Origin: a virus
Length of the DNA: 23,172 nucleotides
Strand: one strand, 5' to 3'
IMG/VR virus record: IMGVR_UViG_3300032331_003062
Span: 1 to 23,172 of that record
Positions 1 to 7,352 of the stretch are shown here, piece after piece. Every line of letters starts with the position of its first letter. Within the stretch, counting starts at the first letter, position 1. The notes below the pieces were generated by a model. The model was not told the origin of the DNA. It made no database searches and saw only the letters and a list, made by a program, of their open reading frames with translations. The position numbers were made by a program, and so were the translations under genes.

Positions 1-1596
1 ATTCTCTGCGGGCCGACAAATGCCACGCTCTACCGCGAGGGCCAAGCGCTCATCACTAAATCGTATCCGCAAAACGGAACCGACGCCGACGAGCTGCTCT
101 TGCCGACCGACAAGTCATCGTGCCTGCAAGCATTCAACCGATTTTACCTCTTCCGCGAGGCCGATGCCTCTCAGCCCGGCTGGGGCAAACAATACACCAC
201 GGCAAGCGGCATCGCTGTCTCCGGAACCACGGCCACGGTCAATGTCGCCGGCCACGGATACACGGCTGGAATGCGCGTGCGCATCGAGGACGGTAACCAA
301 GCCGCATTCCAAGGCCATGAGTTTGACATTGTGACCCGCGCCACAAATTCCTTTACCATTTCAGTGCCTGCTGGCACGCCAAGCGATCTCGTAGCAGGCA
401 TCTCGGTGCGCCGCGTAAAACCGCCGCTCTATTGGGACGGTGGAGCGGGCAACTTCGTGCGCACACCGGCAGGGGTATCGCCAGCAGGCGTCACATTTAA
501 AACGCTGCGCTCGGTGCCGTGGGCCAGATACATCGGCAACCGCCTATGGATCCCCGACGGCCGCGATACGGTTGCAATCTCCGACGTGCTCGATCCCGAT
601 ACGTTCGATCCTTTTTTCCAATCCTTCCGCGCCAACCAAGGCAGCAACGACTACCTCGTCGCCATTCATCCGTGGGTCGAGGGCCAAGCGCTTGTCTTCC
701 TGCGCAACTCGATTTGGCTCGCAAACCTCTCCGATACCAGCAACCCGACCGGCACAGATTTCACGGTGGACTCTGCCGTGTCCAAGCTCACGCTCCTCAC
801 CGATGAGATCGGCTGCGTAGCCCGCCGCTCGATCCAGACCGCCGGGCAGTTTGTTTTCTTCCTTTCGGACGCCGGAGTTTACCGGCTCGACACTCAGCTC
901 GACCTCAAACTCCGCGCCAACACCCAGCCGCTCTCGGACCCGATTGCCGATCAATTTTCAGAAATCACGGTCGAGAGCGCCTCGTTGGCCAATGGCCGGT
1001 GGTTCAACAACCGATACTACCTCGGCGTCACAATCGGCGAGGGGGCGGATGCCAACAACACTTTATTTATTTGGAACGCGCTCAACCAGGCGTGGGAAAG
1101 CCGTGACTCCTACGCGGCAAATATCGACGAGCTGCTCATTGCAAAATACGAAAACCAGCGCCGTCTTTTCACAGCCAGTCGCACCGGCAAGCTCTTCCTC
1201 CTCGATGAAATGGAGCGTGGAGATGACGTCCCGATCGCCAGCAACGAAGACCGATTTACGCCCGTATCCGGCAAACTCCTCACCCGCCGCTACGGCTGGG
1301 GAAGCCTCAACCAAAAGCGCATCGTTCGCGCCAAAGGCACCGTGCTCCTCGATGCCGGAGACTCCTGCGCCCTCGATGCTGTCACGACCGATACGGACAA
1401 CGATTCCCTCGTCGCCGCCCTCACCAATGAGACCGAGGCTACCGAAGACTACACGTTGAAAGCGCCCCTACGTTGCAAGGCCACCGGCCTCGACCTGCGC
1501 TTCCGCTCCGTCTCTGGCCGCCCGACTCTCCGCACCATACAAGCCGAGGCCGTGCTCCCACCAGGAGCCAGCCAAGCCACCAAAACCCTCTCTTAA
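1..1596 (+). CDS. Phage tail nozzle-like beta-propeller protein, 5' partial
   Basis: The frame is open from base 1, so the N-terminus lies outside the window; a TTG at 100 is internal, not a start. About 531 residues are visible, ending in TAA. The protein is rich in short beta strands with aromatic ends (ARYIGNRLWIPDG, VFLRNSIWLANL, FVFFLSDAGVYRL, NRYYLGVTIG, RRLFTASRTGKLFLLDE). This pattern resembles the blades of a beta-propeller such as the nozzle (tail tubular B) proteins of T7-like podoviruses. An Ig-like or beta-sandwich insert may lie near the start (about bases 200-410). It is the first gene of a packed late operon and is followed five bases later by the collar/fibre gene, which fits a tail protein. 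The assignment rests on fold impression and gene order, not on a diagnostic motif; a general tail or stabilisation protein is the alternative. Confidence 0.6.
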   Translation: MLCGPTNATLYREGQALITKSYPQNGTDADELLLPTDKSSCLQAFNRFYLFREADASQPGWGKQYTTASGIAVSGTTATVNVAGHGYTAGMRVRIEDGNQAAFQGHEFDIVTRATNSFTISVPAGTPSDLVAGISVRRVKPPLYWDGGAGNFVRTPAGVSPAGVTFKTLRSVPWARYIGNRLWIPDGRDTVAISDVLDPDTFDPFFQSFRANQGSNDYLVAIHPWVEGQALVFLRNSIWLANLSDTSNPTGTDFTVDSAVSKLTLLTDEIGCVARRSIQTAGQFVFFLSDAGVYRLDTQLDLKLRANTQPLSDPIADQFSEITVESASLANGRWFNNRYYLGVTIGEGADANNTLFIWNALNQAWESRDSYAANIDELLIAKYENQRRLFTASRTGKLFLLDEMERGDDVPIASNEDRFTPVSGKLLTRRYGWGSLNQKRIVRAKGTVLLDAGDSCALDAVTTDTDNDSLVAALTNETEATEDYTLKAPLRCKATGLDLRFRSVSGRPTLRTIQAEAVLPPGASQATKTLS

Positions 1597-1601
1597 AACT
1601 T

Positions 1602-2651
1602 ATGGCAACAATTACCAAAGGACGCACTTTTTTATCGGGCGAGACCGTGACCCCAGCCAAGCTCAACTCTCTGGTGGACGACGCCACCATCTCCGGCATC
1701 GTCAACGCTGAGATCGCCGCAGGAGCCGCCATAGTCGATACCAAGCTCGCAACCATCGCCACCCCAGGCAAAGTCTCCAACTCGGCCACCACGGCCGTAA
1801 GCACGAACACGCCCAACGCCATCGTATCCCGCGATGCCAGCGGCAACTTCTCGGCAAACCAGATCACGGCCAATGTCACTGGCAATGTGAGCGGTTCCTC
1901 CGGCTCCTGCACCGGCAACTCGGCCACGGCCACCCAAGCCTCAAATGCGCTTGCGTGCTCCGGTAACTCAGCCACGGCCACCATTGCTGCCACTTGCTCC
2001 GGCAACTCCAACACCGCCTCCCGGCTCCAAACCCCGCGCACAATAAACGGCGTATCTTTCAACGGCTCCGAAAATATCACGGTAACGGCAGTGCCAGTAA
2101 ATGGAAGTGTTACGCAAGAAAAGCTAAGTCCATCGCTTTCTCTTATACCGCCTGGAGCTATTATTCCGTTTGCCAGCTACACTCCTCCGGTTGGGTGGTT
2201 GATAGCAGATGGCGCGGCTGTCAGTAGATCGACGTATGCTTTGTTGTTCTATGTTATCGGAACAACTTTTGGTGCAGGAAATGGCTCTACAACATTTAAC
2301 CTGCCTGACTTGCGTGGTTATTTTGTGCGCGGCCATGGCACGAACAGCGATGGAACACAATCAGGGACATGGGGCGTAAGACAAGGTGATGTGGTTATCT
2401 CTCACACGCACTCTGGCACAACTGGCAACGATTCACCAGATCATACTCATAGTGGAGGAGCTGTATATCCTGGATCAGGTCCAGAACAAAATCAAAACGG
2501 CAACCTGGAAGATAGAACAACTTTTAACATACAAACAGGCGGAGCCAATGTGAGACACCAACACCCATTCACCACATCAAGTCAATCTCCGGCTGGCGAC
2601 ACCGAAACACGTCCGAAAAACATTGCGCTTTGGTATTGCATCAAATTCTAA
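1602..2651 (+). CDS. Tail fibre protein with fibre repeats and C-terminal tail-collar domain
   Basis: This 349-residue protein starts at ATG 1602. The first residues (MATITKGRTFLSGETVTPAKLNSLVDDA) look like a virion-attachment segment. Residues about 95-150 carry a GNSATAT-type repeat with three imperfect copies, followed by the fibre signature RTINGVSFNGSENITVTA. Residues from about 183 match the phage tail collar domain: PPGAIIPFASYTPPVGWLIADGAAVSRSTYALLF, then FNLPDLRGYFVRG, and the usual end ETRPKNIALWYCIKF. Such proteins are receptor-binding or base-plate tip components. Base composition changes inside the gene near base 2090: the first half is G+C-rich like its neighbours, the collar half is clearly A+T-richer, which suggests exchange of the receptor-binding tip. 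The stop is one base before the next start. Confidence 0.85.
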   Translation: MATITKGRTFLSGETVTPAKLNSLVDDATISGIVNAEIAAGAAIVDTKLATIATPGKVSNSATTAVSTNTPNAIVSRDASGNFSANQITANVTGNVSGSSGSCTGNSATATQASNALACSGNSATATIAATCSGNSNTASRLQTPRTINGVSFNGSENITVTAVPVNGSVTQEKLSPSLSLIPPGAIIPFASYTPPVGWLIADGAAVSRSTYALLFYVIGTTFGAGNGSTTFNLPDLRGYFVRGHGTNSDGTQSGTWGVRQGDVVISHTHSGTTGNDSPDHTHSGGAVYPGSGPEQNQNGNLEDRTTFNIQTGGANVRHQHPFTTSSQSPAGDTETRPKNIALWYCIKF

Positions 2652-2652
2652 A

Positions 2653-3009
2653 ATGACCCCATGGCAAAGAGCCCGCGCCTGGCAACTCGAAAACTCTACC
2701 GAAGACTTTGAAGACATATTTCACAAACACCTCCACGGAGGACTAATCTACAGCACGCCAGAAGTATTCCTTCTTGCCAGTGAGTGCTGCTACGACCCCA
2801 CAACCAACGAAATAATTATGGACACAAGCCTCCCCCCAAATGCCTGGTTTGTCGAGCTCGCCGCATCGGTCGGGCACGCCAACCCCGTGCGCGAATTTCT
2901 CCGCGTAGCCACCCGCCCGCAAGAGTGGGCTCTCTGGTGCCGCCACAACTCCTACCGCCTCCACGCCTACCGCTGGAATGCGCTCGCTCGGAAAGTGAGG
3001 CTGGCATAA
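2653..3009 (+). CDS. Small phage virion-region protein, unknown function
   Basis: The 118-residue protein starts at ATG 2653, directly after the stop of the fibre gene, and its TAA shares an A with the ATG of the next gene (TAATG at 3007-3011). It contains FEDIFHKHLHGGLIYSTPEVFLLASECC in the first half and a basic, Trp/Arg-rich end (EWALWCRHNSYRLHAYRWNALARK, shown here for description only in part: EWALWCRHN and YRLHAYRWNALARK). I do not recognise a family. Position between a tail fibre gene and an internal-virion-like gene suggests a tail accessory or assembly protein. No signal peptide or membrane segment is visible. Confidence 0.7.
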   Translation: MTPWQRARAWQLENSTEDFEDIFHKHLHGGLIYSTPEVFLLASECCYDPTTNEIIMDTSLPPNAWFVELAASVGHANPVREFLRVATRPQEWALWCRHNSYRLHAYRWNALARKVRLA

Positions 3010-4550
3010 TGGGCGGCAAGAAACCATCCGCCCCGACTCCTCAGCCGGTGCCAGAACCCGCAAAAGAACTCGACTACAACAAAATGTTTGCCGCGAGCCG
3101 GGAAAACTCCCGACTCATCACGCAAGACCAGATCGACCAGCTCGGGGCCAGCTATCCTGAATTCGAAAATCTCCAGTTTGGCACAATAAACCGCCTGGCT
3201 GGCCAACTCAATAACGACTACGCCGCCCGCGCCAATACCGCCATAGCAGGAGCCACCCAAAATGCTGCCCGCCTTAACCAGGCAGGCGACCAGATCGGTG
3301 GCCTCGTCGCAACCGGCCAAGAAAATGTCGCCGACGCGCAGGAATTTGCCAACGGCCCGACCGCCCTCGACCGCCAGATCGGTGCCCTCGGTAGTGCAGC
3401 CATGTCCCAACGCGCCGACCAGGTGCAAGGAGCACAAGTGCGTCCCGTAGGCGACATCCGCGCCAGCGCCGCGGAGCGTGGTCTCATGCGCGAAGCCGCA
3501 GGACGCGGCATCCTCGGTCAGCTCGAAGGCCAAGCCAGCTCCGACCTTGCGCTCGGCCGCAGCCTCTCCGCCGAGCAACAACGCGACGCCGCGCAGAGCG
3601 CCCGCGCAGGCTATGCCGCCCGTGGCCTTGCCACCGGTCAGAGCGCCATGGCTGCCGAGCTGCTCAACCGCGACCGCTTCGCTACCGCCCGCGAAGCCGA
3701 CCGCCGCGCCTTCGCCTCCGGCATAGCCAACCAAGGAGCAAACATCCGCCAAGCTGCAAACGCCGCCTACATGGGCCGCATGGAATCGAACATAGGCCGA
3801 CGCCAACAATCTGCGATGGCCGATGCAGGCTACGCTCAGCAAGCCACGATGGCCAACCAAGACGCCAACCAACGTCAAGTTGAGATGAACCGCGCCTACA
3901 TGCTCAATGCCAATAATTCCGGCATCAATAGCCAGATCACCCGAGGCAACTACGCCGGACAAATGCTGGGCCAAGCCTCCGGCCTCTACGGCCAGCAAGC
4001 CGCCGCCTACCAAAATGCCGCCGCGCTCGGCCTCAATGTGGCCAACGCCAACCTCACCGTGGACCCCTACCAACGCGCCTTCGCTCCAGGAGCGAGCTTC
4101 GGTCAGGGCGTCACTGGACAAAGCATGAACACCATCGGCACCGCCTACGGCAACGCGCTCAATACCATCGGCAACGTCGATACATTCAACACCAACATGC
4201 TCGAAACCCGGCGCAACTCCGCCCTCAACAACAACGCCTCTCTCCAGAGCGCTTACATGGGAGCCCAGGCGAGCGACAATGCCGCGAATATGGGCCTCCA
4301 GGGAGCAGCCATGGGAGCCAGCGCCGTCATAGGAGCCGCAGCTGCCGCCTGCTGGGTAGCCCGCGCCGCCTTCGGCACGGCCACTACTCGTTGGATGGAA
4401 TACCGCCGCGCCATGCTGCGCCATGCCAGCGACCGCACGATCCGCCTCTACTGCCAGCACGGCCAATCCATCGCCGCCGCCATCACCACGCCACTCCGCC
4501 GCCTCATCGCCCGCCTCACACTCCGCACCCTTCAATGGTCTTGGAACTAA
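3009..4550 (+). CDS. Internal-virion-like protein with C-terminal CFI-box-like tail
   Basis: The 513-residue protein starts MGGKKPSAPTPQPVPEPAKE. Residues about 60-440 are rich in Ala, Gln, Asn and Arg and look like long helices, as in ejected internal virion proteins of podoviruses. A small hydrophobic Ala/Gly segment (about 425-447, AAMGASAVIGAAAAA) precedes the last 66 residues: C448-W-V-A-R-A-A-F-G456, then WMEYRRAML, IRLYCQHGQSIAAAI and LRRLIARLTL. From memory this layout matches the domain called CFI-box-CTERM (C-F-I-A-T-A-A-Y-G, then an R-F/Y-x-x-x-L stretch, RLYY, IA and LR-x-L-x-R-L). The gene overlaps ycaO by 16 bases, so both are likely translated together. The tail is a plausible substrate of the YcaO-TfuA pair; that is inference. 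Gene order supports a gp14-like role. Confidence 0.7.
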   Translation: MGGKKPSAPTPQPVPEPAKELDYNKMFAASRENSRLITQDQIDQLGASYPEFENLQFGTINRLAGQLNNDYAARANTAIAGATQNAARLNQAGDQIGGLVATGQENVADAQEFANGPTALDRQIGALGSAAMSQRADQVQGAQVRPVGDIRASAAERGLMREAAGRGILGQLEGQASSDLALGRSLSAEQQRDAAQSARAGYAARGLATGQSAMAAELLNRDRFATAREADRRAFASGIANQGANIRQAANAAYMGRMESNIGRRQQSAMADAGYAQQATMANQDANQRQVEMNRAYMLNANNSGINSQITRGNYAGQMLGQASGLYGQQAAAYQNAAALGLNVANANLTVDPYQRAFAPGASFGQGVTGQSMNTIGTAYGNALNTIGNVDTFNTNMLETRRNSALNNNASLQSAYMGAQASDNAANMGLQGAAMGASAVIGAAAAACWVARAAFGTATTRWMEYRRAMLRHASDRTIRLYCQHGQSIAAAITTPLRRLIARLTLRTLQWSWN

Positions 4551-5710
4551 CAGCGAAAATCCGACTCGAAGGAGCCCACCGCGCCTGCACTCCAGAGCAA
4601 ACGCTGGAGCGCATGCGGCCGCATTTTCACGCCGCAGGCATTACCCGCCTCGCCGAGATCACCGGGCTCGACCGCATCGGTATCTGTGTCGCTCAGTGCA
4701 TCCGGCCAGATGCCATCGTGCTGGCCGTGGATTCTGGCAAAGGAGCCACCCCCGCCGCAGCAAAATGCTCGGCAATGATGGAAGGCTTTGAGCGCCATGT
4801 CGGCGAGACCAGCCGCCCTCGGCACATCCTCGCCACCGCAGCGCAGCTCGGCGACAAAGCCGAGACACGCCTGCCGCTTTCCAAAGGAGCTGTCTTTCAC
4901 CCCCACGCCCTCATGCCATGGACCGAGGTGCGCGGCCTACAGAGTGGAGCTGCCCGCATGGTGCCCACCGACACCGTGCGCCTCCTCGCCCGTCCAGACC
5001 CCGCTCCACTTACCAGCCTGCCATTTGCCTACACCAGCAACGGCCTCTCCTCCGGCAACACCTATGCCGAAGCCGTCGCTGGTGGGCTCTACGAGTGCAT
5101 CGAACGCGACGCCACAGCCATTGCCCAACACAGGCTACAAGATTTTCCCCGCGTCGATCTCGATACCATCACCGACCCCACCGTAGCCCGCCTCGTCCGC
5201 ACACTGCGCGACGCCGACATCACCCCCGTGCTCCTTGATGTCACCAGCGACATCGGCCTGCCCACCTACATAGCCTACCTCATCGACTGCGAGAGCGGCT
5301 GCGGAGTCAATAAAGGCTACGCCGCCCACCTCGATCCAGCAGTAGCCCAAGCCCGCGCTCTCACCGAGACCATCCAAGCCCGCGCCGTATGGATCGCTGG
5401 GAGCCGCGACGACTTCCTCCACGCCCGCTACGAGAAAGTCAAAGCCACCGACTCATCTGCTATCCTTGCCCGCCTCTACAAGCACGCCACCACCAGCGCA
5501 AACGCTCATCCCGACCGCTCCGGCGACACCTTTGAGGCAGACATCGATACCCTCCTCGATCTCCTCGATGCCGCAGGTATCCCCGAGCCGCTCGTCTATG
5601 AGTTCAGCCACGACTACCCATGCAGCGTCGTGCGAATCATAACCCCTACGCTGGAAGGCTACACCTTCGATTACTCGCAACCAGGACACCGCGCCAGGAG
5701 GGCTAAATGA
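4535..5710 (+). CDS. ycaO: YcaO-domain protein (TfuA-partner type), ATP-dependent peptide backbone modification
   Basis: YcaO enzymes use ATP to activate a peptide amide, giving azolines or, with TfuA and a sulfur source, thioamides. ATG 4535 gives 391 residues; the open frame continues upstream only as an overlap with the previous gene. Recognisable ATP/Mg motifs are DSGKGATPAAAKCSAMMEGFER (residues 66-87, quoted in part: GKGATPAAAKCSAMMEGFE), SNGLSSGNTYAEAV...YECIERD (168-192) and RALTETIQARAVWIAGSRDD (274-293). The end is PTLEGYTFDYSQPGHRARRAK rather than the PxPxP tail of azoline-forming enzymes, which fits the thioamide class. Codon use and G+C match the virion genes, so the gene is not a recent arrival. 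Its stop overlaps the tfuA start as ATGA. The substrate is not shown by the sequence; the CFI-box tail upstream is the best candidate. Confidence 0.92.
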   Translation: MVLELTAKIRLEGAHRACTPEQTLERMRPHFHAAGITRLAEITGLDRIGICVAQCIRPDAIVLAVDSGKGATPAAAKCSAMMEGFERHVGETSRPRHILATAAQLGDKAETRLPLSKGAVFHPHALMPWTEVRGLQSGAARMVPTDTVRLLARPDPAPLTSLPFAYTSNGLSSGNTYAEAVAGGLYECIERDATAIAQHRLQDFPRVDLDTITDPTVARLVRTLRDADITPVLLDVTSDIGLPTYIAYLIDCESGCGVNKGYAAHLDPAVAQARALTETIQARAVWIAGSRDDFLHARYEKVKATDSSAILARLYKHATTSANAHPDRSGDTFEADIDTLLDLLDAAGIPEPLVYEFSHDYPCSVVRIITPTLEGYTFDYSQPGHRARRAK

Positions 5711-6723
5711 AAATCTTCCTCGGCCCCACACGCCCCGCAAATATCCCCGCTGATGCCAACCTCCGCCCCCCGGCACAGCAAGGCGACATCGCCGCCGCCG
5801 CTCTCGAAGGTCCAGATACCATCCTTTTAATCGACGGCCTCTTTCACCAAAGCCTCGCCCCCTGGCACAAGGAAATCCTCTTCGCCATCGAGCAGGGATG
5901 CCGCGTCATTGGCGCAGGCAGCCTCGGCGCACTCCGCGCTGTGGAATGCGCCCGCTACGGAGCCGAGCCAGTCGGCATCATCGCCGGGTGGTATGCCGAC
6001 GAATCCTGCACCGACGATGCGGATGTAGCCCTCGCTCACGGCCACGCCGAAGACGGCTACCGCGCCCTCTCCATCCCTCTCGTCAACCTCCGCGCCACCG
6101 CCGAGTGCCTCGTCGCAGACGGCCTCCTGCCAGCAGCTGACCTCGCAGGCATCCTCATCACAGCTCGCGGCATCTACTATGTCGAGCGCAGTTGGCCTCG
6201 CTTACGCCAAGCCCTCGGCCCCGTGGCAGACCTCATCCGCGAGAACTACCGCGACCAGAAAGCCCTCGACGCAGAGGAAGCCATCCGCCACGCCCAGCAT
6301 GTCGCCGCTCCTATCCAGCACGACACGCCCCAGCACACGCACAGCGCCTATTTCCTCGCCCTCCTCGCCAACGACCTTCCGATTGGCAACGGTCAACGCC
6401 AGCACCACCTCACCAGCGAAGCCGACCGCACCCTCGCCACCGACCTCCACCTCGTCTCCGAGTTGGCGCAGCTCCTCGGCATCGTCACCACACCCGAAGA
6501 CATCTTCGCCGCCAGCACCCGCATGTGGCATCGCCTCGGCATCACCGACCCCACCGCCGCGCAAGCCTGGCTCACCGACCACGCCTGGACCGACCAGCAA
6601 TGGTTCGCCCACGCCCAACGCGAAGCACTCCGCCAAGCAGCCCGCGATTGGCACGCCGCCACCGGAGCCTGCTTTGATACCGTTCCTCTCACCCTCGCCC
6701 ACAAACTCCTCAACCCCACCTAA
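5707..6723 (+). CDS. tfuA: TfuA-like protein, YcaO partner
   Basis: The 338-residue protein has the TfuA core in residues 1-125: IFLGPTRP, PPAQQGDIAAAA, LLIDGLFHQ (D43), WHKEIL (53-58), GAGSLGALRAVE (69-80), D-x-D-V-A-x-x-H near 104-111 and IPLVNLRATAE. TfuA proteins act with YcaO in backbone thioamidation, probably by recruiting or delivering the sulfur donor; methyl-coenzyme M reductase thioglycine and thioamide peptides are the known cases. The remaining ~200 residues are helical and include acidic and Trp/Gln-rich parts (AWLTDHAWTDQQWFAHAQ); this extension may bind the phage substrate. It begins in an ATGA overlap with ycaO and is followed six bases later by the next virion gene, so it lies fully inside the late operon. 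The family call is firm; the reaction in this phage is inferred. Confidence 0.92.
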   Translation: MKIFLGPTRPANIPADANLRPPAQQGDIAAAALEGPDTILLIDGLFHQSLAPWHKEILFAIEQGCRVIGAGSLGALRAVECARYGAEPVGIIAGWYADESCTDDADVALAHGHAEDGYRALSIPLVNLRATAECLVADGLLPAADLAGILITARGIYYVERSWPRLRQALGPVADLIRENYRDQKALDAEEAIRHAQHVAAPIQHDTPQHTHSAYFLALLANDLPIGNGQRQHHLTSEADRTLATDLHLVSELAQLLGIVTTPEDIFAASTRMWHRLGITDPTAAQAWLTDHAWTDQQWFAHAQREALRQAARDWHAATGACFDTVPLTLAHKLLNPT

Positions 6724-6729
6724 TCCCCC

Positions 6730-7338
6730 ATGCAATACGCCCCCGCCGTCACCGACCGCTCCGCCGAGATTTACGCCCAAGGAGCCAACAACGCCACCAA
6801 CATCCGCGCCCAAGGAGTCGCAAACATGCAGAACTCCCTCACCTCCTCGTTCAACACCGTCATGGGAATGGTGAATAAGCGCGTCGAACAGAACAAACAA
6901 GATAACGCCAAGATGGAGCAATCCATGGCAAGCGGCCAAGCCATGATGAGCCTCTCCGACAACTACGGAGAGCAGGGCCAAAAATTCAAAGTCTCCCTGG
7001 CTAAAGCTCTCGAAGACACCAAAGGCAACGCCAACAAAATGTCCGGCGCAGTCATGGCCCATGCCGCCGAGTTCGAAAACATGCAGAAACAGCAGTTGGC
7101 AAGAGAGCAATACACTGCCCTCGGCAACGCCTACGCAGGCAAAGCCGCTGCGACCGCTGCTGCCAAAGCAGCGCAGCCCGACAAGATGAACGCCGAGACG
7201 ATCCGCTCCTATGCGAGGGACGCAGCCGCCCAAGGTGCAACGCAAGATCAGATCAAAGCCGGGCTTTTAAATGGTTTTGGTCAATGGGCCGTCGATGCTG
7301 TGTTTCCGCCACAGAAGAAGAGCGTTTGGGAGCCTTAG
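6730..7338 (+). CDS. Small helical internal-virion-like protein
   Basis: The 202-residue protein starts MQYAPAVTDRSAEIYAQGAN and contains an early near-repeat (IYAQGANNATN / IRAQGVANMQN). It is Ala, Gln, Lys and Met rich and almost entirely helical, with no Cys and no signal peptide. The C-terminal part NAETIRSYARDAAAQGATQDQIKAG looks like a small helical bundle. Position between tfuA and the giant ejection-type protein, plus composition close to that of the protein at 3009-4550, suggests a gp15-like or scaffolding/ejection component. I recognise no enzymatic motif. Its start is six bases after the tfuA stop. Confidence 0.65.
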   Translation: MQYAPAVTDRSAEIYAQGANNATNIRAQGVANMQNSLTSSFNTVMGMVNKRVEQNKQDNAKMEQSMASGQAMMSLSDNYGEQGQKFKVSLAKALEDTKGNANKMSGAVMAHAAEFENMQKQQLAREQYTALGNAYAGKAAATAAAKAAQPDKMNAETIRSYARDAAAQGATQDQIKAGLLNGFGQWAVDAVFPPQKKSVWEP

Positions 7339-7352
7339 TATAATAGCATTCC

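Noticed and set aside
100-102. TTG as start of the first gene
   Set aside because: The frame is open to base 1 with similar composition and no ribosome site, so it is cut by the window.
1900-2010. CRISPR-like short repeats
   Set aside because: They are in-frame repeats coding GNSATAT in a tail fibre, without spacers or cas genes.
2967-4535. 522-codon open frame on the - strand opposite the internal-virion-like gene
   Set aside because: It is a mirror of a G+C-rich real gene, has no recognisable domain and runs against a packed operon.
7339-7344. TATAAT as a promoter before the giant gene
   Set aside because: No -35 at a proper distance, and the gene is within a dense operon.
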